Below are positions 15,664 through 25,020 of a DNA stretch of 64,000 nucleotides, piece after piece. Each line of letters starts with the position of its first letter. The first letter of the stretch is position 1. The notes beneath the pieces are model-generated. The model had not been told where the DNA came from and made no database searches. It saw only the letters and a list, made by a program, of their open reading frames with translations. This stretch comes from Paludibacteraceae bacterium (GTDB lineage Bacteria > Bacteroidota > Bacteroidia > Bacteroidales > Paludibacteraceae). A program made the position numbers and the translations under genes. The DNA lies in contig JAFZLC010000007.1 in the NCBI GenBank assembly GCA_017551675.1, forward strand, positions 1 to 64,000. Direction: 5' to 3'.

Positions 15664-16656
15664 GTGACTAAGTTGCGAAATAAAAAGGGGGTTATAGCGA
15701 TCCTGATTGCATTGAGTATTTCGGTTATCGATGCTCTTGCGCAGAAAAGTCCGCAGTTTAGTCAATACATGGAATATCAATCAGCAATTAACCCAGCGGC
15801 GGTTGCGGCGGATGAGATGATGAGTGTTGGAGGCGTGTATAGGTTGCAATGGGTTGGATTTGACGATGCACCAAAGAATTTATTCTTCTCGATGGACTAT
15901 CCGTTCAGAATAGGAGATACAAGACATGGTGTTGGTTTGATTTTTTCGAGTGATGATATAGGTTTGTTTAAAAACCAAAGCGTTCTTTTACAATATTCAT
16001 ATAAATTCGCTTTACCGAAAGGGGAGATGAGTTTAGGATTGAATGTGGGGTTTATCAACCAGAAGTTTGACAAAGAAGGAGTTGATTTGACGGGAGGTGA
16101 TGGAGAGTTGATGGAAGGAGATGAATATCATCAGACGTCAGATCCGTTTATAGATGGATTTACGGCGGAAGATATTAGTGATGTAACTTTTGATGCTTCA
16201 TTTGGTTGTATGTACAAGACTGATTCTTATTATGTAGGATTTTCGATGTTGCATATAATGGAACCGAAGATTGATTTAGGAACAGAGCAGTATATGATGT
16301 ATATTCCTCGGTCTTATCATTTAATGGGTGGGTATACATTCAACACAAACAATCCGGAGTGGACTGTTACACCATCGGCATATATAAAGACAGATTTGTC
16401 GACGTGGCAGGTAGATGTAACAGGACTTCTTGAATATTCTAAAAGAATTAGAGGTGGAATTTCTTATAGGTTCGGAGATGCTTTCGTATTCCTGTTTGGA
16501 ATCGACATAATACAAGGTCTTCGTTTAGGTTATTCTTATGATTTGCCAACTTCGAAAATGATAAGGTCGGGGGGAAGTCATGAAGTCTCTTTGCATTATT
16601 ATTTCAAACCACAATTTGCTAAGAAAAATAAATATAAGAGTGATCGAATTTTATAG
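15664..16656 (+). CDS. PorP/SprF family outer-membrane protein of the type IX secretion system
   Basis: No ATG precedes the signal peptide, so a GTG (15664, MTKLRNKKG) or TTG start must be used; GTG fits the promoter. Signal peptide ends near ISVIDALA-Q. The mature part shows PorP/SprF features: SPQFSQYMEYQSAINPA at the N-terminus, then alternating beta-strands of an outer-membrane barrel, with a C-terminal aromatic strand (VSLHYYF). 330 residues. In Porphyromonas and Flavobacterium such proteins dock GldK/PorK-type rings or PorE at the outer membrane. First gene of the operon, 44 nt before gldK. Confidence 0.9.
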   Translation: MTKLRNKKGVIAILIALSISVIDALAQKSPQFSQYMEYQSAINPAAVAADEMMSVGGVYRLQWVGFDDAPKNLFFSMDYPFRIGDTRHGVGLIFSSDDIGLFKNQSVLLQYSYKFALPKGEMSLGLNVGFINQKFDKEGVDLTGGDGELMEGDEYHQTSDPFIDGFTAEDISDVTFDASFGCMYKTDSYYVGFSMLHIMEPKIDLGTEQYMMYIPRSYHLMGGYTFNTNNPEWTVTPSAYIKTDLSTWQVDVTGLLEYSKRIRGGISYRFGDAFVFLFGIDIIQGLRLGYSYDLPTSKMIRSGGSHEVSLHYYFKPQFAKKNKYKSDRIL

Positions 16657-16700
16657 TGTAAATAACAAAAAAAATGATAAAGATAAAAGTAGTGTATATC

Positions 16701-18104
16701 ATGAAAAAGCTGTTAATTATTTCATTAGTCGCCGTCCTTCTCGCTGGATGTAGTGGAGAAAATGGAGAATTGGTGGGAGTTTACAACAAGTCCTGGAAGG
16801 AGCCCGTTCCATACGGAATGCTTTACATTAAGAGAGGTTCCTTTACAATGGGTCAAAATGACCAAGACGCAAACTGGGCGATGACTTCGCAATCGCGTAC
16901 GGTGTCTGTTGACGCATTCTGGATGGATGAGACAGAGATCACCAATGGTGAGTACAAGCAATTTGTAGAGTGGGTGAAAGACTCCGTTGCTCGCGAGCAT
17001 TTGTCAGATGTTGACGAAACGTACAAAATTTTCCAGGACAAGAATGGAAATGAGTTGGAAAAACCAATCTTGAACTACAAGAAAAAAATTCCTTGGGACA
17101 AGCCAACAGAGGATCAAAAGATGGCTTTGGATAGTTTGTTCTATCAAGGTGAAGATAAGATTGACTTCGCAGCTGAGTTCAATTCAACGGTTTTGATGTA
17201 TAAGTATTCTTGGGTTGACTACATTCAGGCAGCTAAGAAGGAAAACAAGTTTGATCCATTGTTGGGTCGTTACAACCGTAGCATCGCAGGTTTAGGTAAG
17301 ACAAAAGATAGTGCTGATGTGATGGTCAGAAAAGATACTACAGTTTATAACGAGAAAGGTGAAATCGAAAACATCACTGTTTATCGTGAATTGAAACACA
17401 GATCTGACTTCGTATCTCAAAAACGTGTTAATATTTATCCTGATACATTGTGCTGGATACGTGATTATACCTATGCATACAATGAGCCATACATGAAATT
17501 GTATTTCTCTCACCCAGGTTATGGAGAATATCCTGTAGTAGGTGTTTCTTGGGAACAAGCTCAAGCATTCTGCCACTGGAGAACTTTCTTGTTCAACTCT
17601 TATCAAATTGCTCATAAGGGTGTTCGTGTACAAGACTTCCGTCTTCCAACTGAGGCTGAGTGGGAATATGCTGCTCGTGGTGGTAAAGATTTGTCTATGT
17701 ATCCTTGGGGTGGTAATTACATCCGTACAGCTAAAGGTTGTTTCTTGGCTAACTTTAAGCCTCAAAGAGGTAACTATACAGACGATGGTTATTTGATCTC
17801 TGCAAAGGTTGCTTCTTACCCACCAAATGATTTTGGTTTGTATGATATGGCAGGTAACGTTTCAGAGTGGACATCTTCTGCATATCATGAGTCTAATTAT
17901 TCATTCGTTCATGACTTGAACCCAAGTTATGAGTATAATGCAAAAAGTTCTGATAAGGACGTGATGAGAAGAAAAGTTATTCGCGGTGGTTCTTGGAAAG
18001 ATGTTGGAATTTTCTTACAGTGTGGTGTGCGTACTTACGAATATCAGAATGAAAATAGATCTTTCTTAGGATTTAGATGCGTACGTACTTATATCGGAGA
18101 ATAA
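16701..18104 (+). CDS. gldK: GldK/PorK, T9SS outer-membrane ring lipoprotein
   Basis: Start at ATG 16701 gives a lipoprotein signal with lipobox LLAGC (Cys17). The rest is a formylglycine-generating-enzyme-like (SUMF1) domain: GMLYIKRGSFTMG, DAFWMDETEITNGEYKQF, PTEAEWEYAARGG, YDMAGNVSEW, RGGSW and GFRCVR, with a long insertion at about 100-280 typical of GldK. The fold is kept for structure, not enzymatic activity. With GldN it forms the periplasmic ring under the outer membrane. 467 residues. Second in porP-gldK-gldL-gldM-gldN. Confidence 0.95.
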   Translation: MKKLLIISLVAVLLAGCSGENGELVGVYNKSWKEPVPYGMLYIKRGSFTMGQNDQDANWAMTSQSRTVSVDAFWMDETEITNGEYKQFVEWVKDSVAREHLSDVDETYKIFQDKNGNELEKPILNYKKKIPWDKPTEDQKMALDSLFYQGEDKIDFAAEFNSTVLMYKYSWVDYIQAAKKENKFDPLLGRYNRSIAGLGKTKDSADVMVRKDTTVYNEKGEIENITVYRELKHRSDFVSQKRVNIYPDTLCWIRDYTYAYNEPYMKLYFSHPGYGEYPVVGVSWEQAQAFCHWRTFLFNSYQIAHKGVRVQDFRLPTEAEWEYAARGGKDLSMYPWGGNYIRTAKGCFLANFKPQRGNYTDDGYLISAKVASYPPNDFGLYDMAGNVSEWTSSAYHESNYSFVHDLNPSYEYNAKSSDKDVMRRKVIRGGSWKDVGIFLQCGVRTYEYQNENRSFLGFRCVRTYIGE

Positions 18105-18152
18105 TTAAAGAAACAAATTAACAATATTATTAACTTTTAATACAGTATTAAA

Positions 18153-18998
18153 ATGGCAGAAAAGAAAGCATTTCAAGACAATCCGGGTTATCAGAAGTTT
18201 ACTGGATTAGCTTATGGTTTGGGTGCATCAGTCGTAATTATTGGTGCGTTGTTTAAAATTATGCACTGGCCAGGTGCAGGTATCGTGTTGACAATTGGTA
18301 TGTGTACTGAAGCATTCCTTTTCGCATTGTCAGCATTTGATAAACCTCATAAAGAGTGGAACTGGTCTTTGGTTTATCCAGAGTTGGCTTCAGAAGATGA
18401 GGAGACAGGAAGTAATAGAAAAAGTGGTTTGAAGAAAGCTGAGGAAGAAGATAATACATTACCTCAAATTCAAGAAGTTCGTAAGTTGGTTAACGAAGAA
18501 ATGTCTAAGTTGACTGGCGGTATCCAAAGATTGAACGAAACAGCTGGACAATTGAACTCTTTGTCTTCTGCTGCTGCAGTATCTGAGGATTATACTAAGA
18601 ATTTGGCTATGGCTTCTTCTGCTGCTGGTGCTTTCGCTGCATCTCAAAAGAGCTTGAAGGATTCTTCAGATTCTTTGGTTTCTTCTTATCAAAATATCGC
18701 TGCTAGCATTGGTTCTGCTTCTCAAGGTTCTAAGAACTTCGCAGATCAAATCGATGGCATCAACAAGAACATTTCAACAATTAATTCAGTATTCGAACTT
18801 CAAGTTAAGTCTGTTAACGAGCAAAACGAAGCTATGAAGACTTTGGCTTCTGCTGTTAAGACTATCGAAGCTTCTTTGAATGGTTCAGCTGCTGAGGCTG
18901 AGGAGTACAAGAAACAAGTTGCTATCTTGGCTTCTCAATTGAAGAGCTTGAACTCAGTATATGGAAATATGCTTAATGCAATGACCCTTAGAAACTAA
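18153..18998 (+). CDS. gldL: GldL/PorL, T9SS inner-membrane motor stator
   Basis: 281 residues. Two membrane helices near the N-terminus (about 15-34 and 40-62) with the GldL signature LFKIMHWPGAG between them; the rest is a long cytoplasmic helical part rich in Ser, Ala and Lys. GldL and GldM form a 5:2 proton-driven motor that powers T9SS. 48 nt after gldK, 53 nt before gldM. Confidence 0.96.
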   Translation: MAEKKAFQDNPGYQKFTGLAYGLGASVVIIGALFKIMHWPGAGIVLTIGMCTEAFLFALSAFDKPHKEWNWSLVYPELASEDEETGSNRKSGLKKAEEEDNTLPQIQEVRKLVNEEMSKLTGGIQRLNETAGQLNSLSSAAAVSEDYTKNLAMASSAAGAFAASQKSLKDSSDSLVSSYQNIAASIGSASQGSKNFADQIDGINKNISTINSVFELQVKSVNEQNEAMKTLASAVKTIEASLNGSAAEAEEYKKQVAILASQLKSLNSVYGNMLNAMTLRN

Positions 18999-19051
18999 TT
19001 CTTTGGTGAGTTAATTGTTTAGTGTTTAATTAATTTAAAGAATAGTTTACT

Positions 19052-20626
19052 ATGGGTGGTGCAAAAAATTGTCCGGAGACCCCGAGACAGAAGATGATAT
19101 CCATGATGTACTTGGTGTTGACAGCAATGCTTGCATTGAACGTGTCTGCCCAAATCTTGAATGGATACCAGTTGGTAAATGAATCCATGCAGAAGAGTAT
19201 TAAGATTAGCGACGGTAAGTTGGCTAACTTGTCTGGAGAATTTGGTTCTCTTTTGCACTCAGATTCTATCAAGGCTAATTTGATGAAACCAAAAGTGGAT
19301 AGCGTGATTGCACAATCTGATGCATTCTGCGAATACATTGATGGTTTGGAGAAAAAGATCATCACTACTATCATGGGTGACCCTAACGCTACTGAGTTGG
19401 AAGAGTCTATGAACGGTGATTTGAACGTTGCTAGTCAAATTGGTTTGGTTGATAAGGTAGATGGTAAAACAAACGGTAAAATCTTGGCTGAGAAAATGGC
19501 TGAATACCGCGAGTTTATGGCTACTATCGATACATCTAAAGCAGAGTCTATCAAAAACACTTTCGCTACAGATGAGCTTAAATCAAAAGATGGTGATAAG
19601 AGAAACTGGGAGAACGGTGTATTCGAGGATATGCCTGCAATCGCTACTCTTGCCGTTTTGAACAAAATCAAGAATGACGTTAAGATGACAGAGGCTGAAG
19701 CTCTTGCTTATTTGATCGGTGCTATGGATGCTGGTGACTTCCGTGTTAACAAGATCCAAGCATTGGCAATTCCAAACTCCAGCTACATTATGCGTGGTAA
19801 TAAGTACTCTGCTCACATTATCTTGGCTGCAACTGACTCTACTAAAGAGCCTGAGATCATCATTGGTGGTAAACCATTGCCTGCAGGTAAAGATCGTTAC
19901 GAATTCGTTTGTAACTCTGTAGGTAACCAAAAATATTCTGGTAAGATGGTTCTTACTAAGAAAGATGGTGAGAAGATTGAATATCCATTCACTAGTGAGT
20001 ATACTGTAGGTGAACCTACTGCTACTGTATCTGCTGACTTGATGAACGTTCTTTACGCTGGATTTGATAACCCTGTCAGCGTTTCTGTTCCAGGTTGTGC
20101 TCAATCTGATATCAGCATCAGCGTATCTAACAGTAGAAGCCATTCTAAAACTAGTAAGGGATGGAGCATCAAACCTCAAACGGTTGGTCAACCTTGTATT
20201 ATCTCTGTAAATGCTGTAGTAGATGGTAAGTCTACATTTATCGCAAAGAAAGAGTTCCGTGTAAAGAAATTGCCAGATCCATTAGCAATGCTTGAAGTTA
20301 CCAAGGAAAATGGTTCTAAAGATTACTATGATGGTAAGAAGACAATCAACAAGAAACTTTTGCTTACTGCTAAGAAACTTGTTGCAAGACTTCCAGATGC
20401 AGACTTGGATGTTAAGTACAGAGTCCTTGATTTCTGCTTGTATTACACAGACTCAATGGGTAATATCATCGTTGAAAAGTCAAATAGTGACCAATTAACC
20501 GATCGTCAGCTTGAAGTATTCAAGAAGATGGTAAGAGGTAAGAATGTGTTCGTTACTAACACCAATTGTATCGGTCAAGATAATATAAAACGTATCTTGC
20601 CAGTAATGGAGGTTAAGATTCCATAA
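19052..20626 (+). CDS. gldM: GldM/PorM, T9SS motor shaft
   Basis: 524 residues. N-terminus GGAKNCPETPRQKMISMMYL leads into a single membrane helix (LVLTAMLALNVSAQIL), followed by a long periplasmic part made of a helical D1 region and beta domains (for instance SSYIMRGNKYSAHIILAA, PTATVSADLMNVLYAGFDNP). This is the GldM layout; the shaft spans the periplasm from GldL to the GldK/GldN ring. Length agrees with the family (about 510-520). Confidence 0.96.
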   Translation: MGGAKNCPETPRQKMISMMYLVLTAMLALNVSAQILNGYQLVNESMQKSIKISDGKLANLSGEFGSLLHSDSIKANLMKPKVDSVIAQSDAFCEYIDGLEKKIITTIMGDPNATELEESMNGDLNVASQIGLVDKVDGKTNGKILAEKMAEYREFMATIDTSKAESIKNTFATDELKSKDGDKRNWENGVFEDMPAIATLAVLNKIKNDVKMTEAEALAYLIGAMDAGDFRVNKIQALAIPNSSYIMRGNKYSAHIILAATDSTKEPEIIIGGKPLPAGKDRYEFVCNSVGNQKYSGKMVLTKKDGEKIEYPFTSEYTVGEPTATVSADLMNVLYAGFDNPVSVSVPGCAQSDISISVSNSRSHSKTSKGWSIKPQTVGQPCIISVNAVVDGKSTFIAKKEFRVKKLPDPLAMLEVTKENGSKDYYDGKKTINKKLLLTAKKLVARLPDADLDVKYRVLDFCLYYTDSMGNIIVEKSNSDQLTDRQLEVFKKMVRGKNVFVTNTNCIGQDNIKRILPVMEVKIP

Positions 20627-20661
20627 TATTATTGCATGATTTGACTAAAAAGTTTAAAGTT

Positions 20662-21552
20662 ATGAGTAAGTTTTTTAGATTATTGTTTGTTGGATTTGCT
20701 GCATTTTCTGTTAATTCAGTTTTTGCGCAAGTAGAGGAAGATGCTTTTTTTGACGACTTAGGGGAAGTGTCAACAGAAGTTGCCGCTAATATGCCAACAA
20801 GTGGTCCGAAAGAAGGTCTTGAGCCAATAGAAATGCCAAATCCCCGCGCGGATGATATTTTCTGGCAAAAGGTTGTCTATAGGACTATCGATTTACGTGA
20901 GAAAATGAATTTCCCTTTGTATTATCCTGAAGAAGCACAAGACAACAGACAAAGTTTCTTTACTCTGATTTTTAGACTTGTTCAGGATGGTAAGATTAAT
21001 GTGTATGAATATCTTGATACTCGTGAAATCTTTACTGACGAGCACATCGTTACTTTTAAAGATTTGATCGACAAATTCGATATCATTCATACTATTAAAG
21101 CTGATTCTCTTACTAACGACTCTGTTATCGTAGTTGACGAATCTGATGTTCCTAACCGTGATATCGTTAAGTTTTATGTAAAAGAGGTTTGGTATTTCGA
21201 TAAAATCACCTCTACATTTAACGCTAGAATCATCGCATTCTGCCCTATCATGCTTAAGAATACTGAGGATATGGGTCTTCAAAAATTCCCATTGTTCTGG
21301 GTTCCTTTCGAGACTTTAAGACCATTCTTGGCTCAAACTGAAGTCTTGATCACAGACAAAAACAATGGTGCTAGACCTTCTTTTGATGATATCTTCATCA
21401 AGAGACGTTTCTCAAGCTACATCTACAAAGAGTCAAATATCCAAAACAGAAACTTGTTGGAGTACAACATCAGTGCAGAGGATATTAGACGTGATCAGCA
21501 AAGAGTTAAGACTCTTTTGTCTAACTTCGAAAACGATTTATGGGAGTATTAA
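20662..21552 (+). CDS. gldN: GldN/PorN, T9SS ring component
   Basis: Start chosen at ATG 20662 (signal peptide MSKFFRLLFVGFAAFSVNSVFA); the in-frame ATG at 20632 would add residues before the signal. The mature protein contains the conserved run RADDIFWQKVVYRTIDLREK, the long FYVKEVWYFDKITSTFNARI segment and FPLFWVPFETLRPFLA, all typical of GldN. 296 residues. It partners GldK in the periplasmic ring. Last gene of the operon, closed by a strong terminator. Confidence 0.95.
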   Translation: MSKFFRLLFVGFAAFSVNSVFAQVEEDAFFDDLGEVSTEVAANMPTSGPKEGLEPIEMPNPRADDIFWQKVVYRTIDLREKMNFPLYYPEEAQDNRQSFFTLIFRLVQDGKINVYEYLDTREIFTDEHIVTFKDLIDKFDIIHTIKADSLTNDSVIVVDESDVPNRDIVKFYVKEVWYFDKITSTFNARIIAFCPIMLKNTEDMGLQKFPLFWVPFETLRPFLAQTEVLITDKNNGARPSFDDIFIKRRFSSYIYKESNIQNRNLLEYNISAEDIRRDQQRVKTLLSNFENDLWEY

Positions 21553-21569
21553 TTTCTCTATAAATTCTT

Positions 21570-21602
21570 AAAAAGGAGACCTTCTCGGTCTCCTTTTTTT
21601 TT
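21570..21602 (+). terminator. Terminator of the T9SS operon
   Basis: Perfect 12-bp stem (21570-21581 with 21587-21598), loop TTCTC, then a T run. Confidence 0.93.
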
Positions 21603-21609
21603 GTCGCTA

Positions 21610-21640
21610 TTTGTCTTTTCTATGAAAAACTGTAACTTTG
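21610..21640 (+). promoter_or_regulatory. Promoter of leuS
   Basis: TTTG at 21610-21613, TAACTTTG at 21633-21640, 19 nt apart. Leader of about 12-14 nt. Confidence 0.75.
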
Positions 21641-21659
21641 CAAAAAAAATAAAATTCTG

Positions 21660-24416
21660 ATGGAATACAATTTTGTTGAGATTGAAAAGAATTGGCGTCA
21701 ATATTGGCAGTCAAATAAGGTTTATCAGGTTAATGTAGATAAGAACAAACCAAAATATTATGTGTTGGACATGTTCCCGTACCCTTCTGGCGCGGGCTTG
21801 CATGTGGGTCACCCATTGGGTTATATCGCATCTGATATTTTTAGTCGTTACAAACGTTTGTGTGGCTTCAATGTTTTACACCCTATGGGCTATGACTCCT
21901 ATGGACTCCCTGCAGAACAATATGCCATCCAAACAGGTCAGCATCCTGCTATTACTACAGAAAATAATATAAATCACTATAGAGAACAATTAGATAAAAT
22001 TGGTTTCTCTTTCGATTGGAACAGAGAAGTCCGTACTTGTGATCCTTCTTTCTACAAGTGGACTCAGTGGGCTTTCATCCAAATGTTCCAGTCTTATTAT
22101 GATAATGACAAACAAAAAGCATTGCCTATTACAAATCTGATCCAACACTTTGCTAAACAAGGATCAGAAAACCTTAATGTGGCTTGCTCGGAAGAAAAAT
22201 CGTTCTCTGCTGCAGAATGGAATTCCATGTCGGAAAAAGATCAGCAGAATCTCTTGATGAACTATAGAATCGCATACTTGTCCGATACAAAAGTAAATTT
22301 CTGTCCGGAACTAGGTTGCGTATTGGCAAATGATGAAATTAGTGAAGGCCTCTCTGTTCGTGGTGGCTACCCTGTTGAACAACGTGTTATGAGACAGTGG
22401 AGCTTGAGAGTATCTGCTTACGCTCAGCGTCTTTTGGATGGTTTGGAAACCATCGATTGGACAGACTCGTTGAAAGAGACTCAAAGAAACTGGATAGGAC
22501 GAAGTGAAGGTACTGAACTCCGATTCCAAATCAAAGGCTTGGACGAGACTTTCACCATCTTCACGACACGTGTTGATACTATTTTTGGTGTCACCTTCAT
22601 GGTGTTGGCTCCAGAATCAGAATATGTTCAGAAAGTAACCACTTCATCTTGCCAAAAAGAGGTGCAAGATTATTTGGATATGGTGAAGAGAAGAACAGAA
22701 AGAGAAAGAATTTCAGATCGTAATGTTTCGGGTGTTTTCACAGGTTCTTATGCGATCAATCCAATTACAGGGAAAGAAATTCCAATTTGGGTGAGTGACT
22801 ATGTGCTTTCAGGATATGGAACAGGTGCTATCATGGCTGTTCCTGCTCATGATTCACGCGACTATGCATTTGCAAAAAAATTCAACTTGCCAATCATCCC
22901 TTTGATCGAAGGTTGTGATGTTAGTGAATCAAGTTTCGATGCAAAAGAGGGTATCTTAACTAATTCAGGCTTCTTGAATGGTTTATCGGTGAAGGATGCC
23001 ATAAAGAAAGCGAAGGAATATGTGAAAGAGAATAACTTGGGACGTATTAAGGTTAACTACAGGTTGCGCGACGCTATTTTTAGTCGCCAGAGATACTGGG
23101 GTGAACCGTTCCCAATCTATTATAAGGATGGCATACCATATCCATTGTCAGAAGACAAGTTGCCATTGGAATTGCCTGATGTGAAGGATTTCAAACCGAC
23201 AGAAAAGGGTGAACCTCCATTAGGACATGCAGAGAACTGGCATACAGAGGAGGGCTATCCATACGAATTGAATACAATGCCAGGTTTTGCTGGATCGTCT
23301 GCTTACTATTTACGATACATGGATCCGCATAATAATAACGCATTGGTTGGTAAAGAAGAAAATGCATACTGGCAAAATGTGGATCTCTATTTGGGTGGAT
23401 CTGAGCATGCTACAGGACACTTGATTTATAGTAGATTCTGGAATAAGTTCTTGTATGATTTAGGTTATGTGGTAAAAGACGAACCATTCCAAAAATTGAT
23501 TAATCAAGGAATGATTCAGGGACGATCCAACTTTGTTTACCGTGTGAAAGGTACTAACACGTTTGTTTCGTTAGGATTGAAAGATCAATATGATACTACT
23601 CCTATTCATGTGGATGTAAATATTGTTAGCAATGATATTCTTGACACGGAAGCATTTAAGAAATGGAAGCCAGAGTATCAGACAGCAGACTTCATACTAG
23701 AAGATGGTAAGTATGTGTGTGGATGGGCTGTGGAGAAGATGTCTAAGAGTATGTTTAATGTGGTTAATCCAGACGACATCGTAGAGCGTTATGGAGCAGA
23801 CACATTACGTTTGTATGAAATGTTCTTAGGCCCAATTGAACAATCCAAACCATGGGATACGAATGGTATCGATGGAGTACACCGATTCTTGAAAAAGTTC
23901 TGGGGACTCTTCTTTGAGGGAGATCAGTTTGCAGTTGTTGATAAAGAGCCATCAAAAGAGGAGTTGAAGTCGCTTCATAAGTTGATAAAGAAGGTAACAT
24001 ACGATATTGAACATTTTTCATACAACACATCAGTAGCTGCGTTCATGATATGCGGTGGTGAGTTGGCTTCGTTGAAATGTAGAACTAAGAGCATATTGGA
24101 ACAAATGGTTATCTTGATTGCACCATTTGCACCACATATAGCAGAAGAGTTGTATCATCGTATGGGACATGAAGAGTCCGTATGTGATGCGAAATGGCCA
24201 TCTTACGACGAGTCGTATTTGAAAGAAGATGAGGTGAAATACCCAATATCCTTCAACGGTAAGGTTCGTTTCTCACTGATGTTGCCTAGCACAATGTCAA
24301 AAGAAGAGGTAGAGAAGGTGGCTTTGGCAAACGAGCAGACTGCTAAGTTCTTGGATGGCAAACCGTTAAAGAAGGTTATTGTTGTGCCAGGTAAAATTGT
24401 AAACATAGTTTTCTGA
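21660..24416 (+). CDS. leuS: Leucyl-tRNA synthetase
   Basis: 918 residues. Class I synthetase with HVGH at 48-51 ([10 protein letters not shown]), editing (CP1) domain with [12 protein letters not shown] and the Thr-rich site plus [20 protein letters not shown]-like [10 protein letters not shown], and KMSKS at 693-697 ([11 protein letters not shown]). The C-terminal anticodon-binding helices end in a short LeuRS C-domain. Cytoplasmic; charges tRNA-Leu and edits non-cognate amino acids. Single gene between the T9SS operon and rplS. Confidence 0.97.
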   Translation: MEYNFVEIEKNWRQYWQSNKVYQVNVDKNKPKYYVLDMFPYPSGAGLHVGHPLGYIASDIFSRYKRLCGFNVLHPMGYDSYGLPAEQYAIQTGQHPAITTENNINHYREQLDKIGFSFDWNREVRTCDPSFYKWTQWAFIQMFQSYYDNDKQKALPITNLIQHFAKQGSENLNVACSEEKSFSAAEWNSMSEKDQQNLLMNYRIAYLSDTKVNFCPELGCVLANDEISEGLSVRGGYPVEQRVMRQWSLRVSAYAQRLLDGLETIDWTDSLKETQRNWIGRSEGTELRFQIKGLDETFTIFTTRVDTIFGVTFMVLAPESEYVQKVTTSSCQKEVQDYLDMVKRRTERERISDRNVSGVFTGSYAINPITGKEIPIWVSDYVLSGYGTGAIMAVPAHDSRDYAFAKKFNLPIIPLIEGCDVSESSFDAKEGILTNSGFLNGLSVKDAIKKAKEYVKENNLGRIKVNYRLRDAIFSRQRYWGEPFPIYYKDGIPYPLSEDKLPLELPDVKDFKPTEKGEPPLGHAENWHTEEGYPYELNTMPGFAGSSAYYLRYMDPHNNNALVGKEENAYWQNVDLYLGGSEHATGHLIYSRFWNKFLYDLGYVVKDEPFQKLINQGMIQGRSNFVYRVKGTNTFVSLGLKDQYDTTPIHVDVNIVSNDILDTEAFKKWKPEYQTADFILEDGKYVCGWAVEKMSKSMFNVVNPDDIVERYGADTLRLYEMFLGPIEQSKPWDTNGIDGVHRFLKKFWGLFFEGDQFAVVDKEPSKEELKSLHKLIKKVTYDIEHFSYNTSVAAFMICGGELASLKCRTKSILEQMVILIAPFAPHIAEELYHRMGHEESVCDAKWPSYDESYLKEDEVKYPISFNGKVRFSLMLPSTMSKEEVEKVALANEQTAKFLDGKPLKKVIVVPGKIVNIVF

Positions 24417-24431
24417 AAATCGAAAGAAACT

Positions 24432-24463
24432 TTTGGTGAAAAAGAAAATTAATTGTAATTTTG
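24432..24463 (+). promoter_or_regulatory. Promoter of rplS
   Basis: TTTG at 24432-24435 and TAATTTTG at 24456-24463, 20 nt apart. Leaves a leader of about 70 nt before the rplS start. Confidence 0.72.
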
Positions 24464-24465
24464 CA

Positions 24466-24514
24466 ACGTTTTTGCGTAATCTCTTATGAAACGTAGGTGT
24501 TCGTAATATTACGC
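24466..24514 (+). promoter_or_regulatory. Possible structured rplS leader
   Basis: GCGTAAT (24474-24480) is the exact complement of ATTACGC (24508-24514). ACGTTT (24466-24471) could also pair with AAACGT (24489-24494), which would interlock the two stems as a pseudoknot, though the first arm is close to or before the predicted transcription start. Ribosomal protein leaders commonly bind their own product; assignment here is inference. Confidence 0.3.
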
Positions 24515-24541
24515 TAAGTTTTATATAAATTAGGAACAAAG

Positions 24542-24889
24542 ATGGATTTAATTAAAGTTGCAGAGCAAGCATTTGCTTGTGGCAAGGAACTTCCAAAGTT
24601 CAAGAGTGGAGACACTGTTACAGTTGCATACAAGATTGTTGAAGGTAACAAGGAAAGAATTCAGCAATTCCGTGGTGATGTAATCCGTATTAGTGGACAC
24701 GAGGAGAAAAAACGTTTTACGGTACGTAAGATTTCAGGTGGTGTAGGTGTTGAAAGAATTTTCCCTATGAATTCACCATTTATCGAATCAGTTACAGTAA
24801 ACAAAATTGGTAAGGTTCGCAGAGCTAAATTGTATTATTTGCGTGAGCTTACAGGTAAGAAAGCAAGAATCAGAGAGAAAAAGTTCTGA
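24542..24889 (+). CDS. rplS: 50S ribosomal protein L19
   Basis: 115 residues, standard length. [21 protein letters not shown] and RVEK-like [18 protein letters not shown] with the basic end [20 protein letters not shown] identify L19, which sits at the 30S/50S interface near bridge B8. Own promoter and terminator, separate from trmD/rpsP, as is common in this phylum. Confidence 0.97.
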   Translation: MDLIKVAEQAFACGKELPKFKSGDTVTVAYKIVEGNKERIQQFRGDVIRISGHEEKKRFTVRKISGGVGVERIFPMNSPFIESVTVNKIGKVRRAKLYYLRELTGKKARIREKKF

Positions 24890-24900
24890 TTACGGCATAA

Positions 24901-24935
24901 AGAAGAGAGGTTTTTTAACCTCTCTTTCTTTTTTT
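24901..24935 (+). terminator. First terminator after rplS
   Basis: AAGAGAGGTT (24903-24912) pairs with AACCTCTCTT (24917-24926), 4-nt loop, then CTTTTTTTT-type tract. Confidence 0.9.
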
Positions 24936-24937
24936 AC

Positions 24938-24972
24938 TTACGTTTCGCTTAGAGTGAAACGTAATTTTTTTT
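24938..24972 (+). terminator. Second, tandem terminator-like hairpin
   Basis: TTACGTTTCGCT (24938-24949) pairs with AGTGAAACGTAA (24953-24964, one G-U), 3-nt loop, followed by eight T. The T run abuts the -7 box of the next operon at 24972. Confidence 0.8.
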
Positions 24973-24979
24973 ATATTTG
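24972..24979 (+). promoter_or_regulatory. -7 box of the envelope-biogenesis operon
   Basis: TATATTTG, about 40 nt before the ATG at 25021. The preceding hairpin occupies the -10 to -40 region, so hairpin DNA and promoter overlap. Confidence 0.6.
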
Positions 24980-25020
24980 TACGTTGATTTATAAGTGTGT
25001 TCACTTTTTTAGTTTATAGT

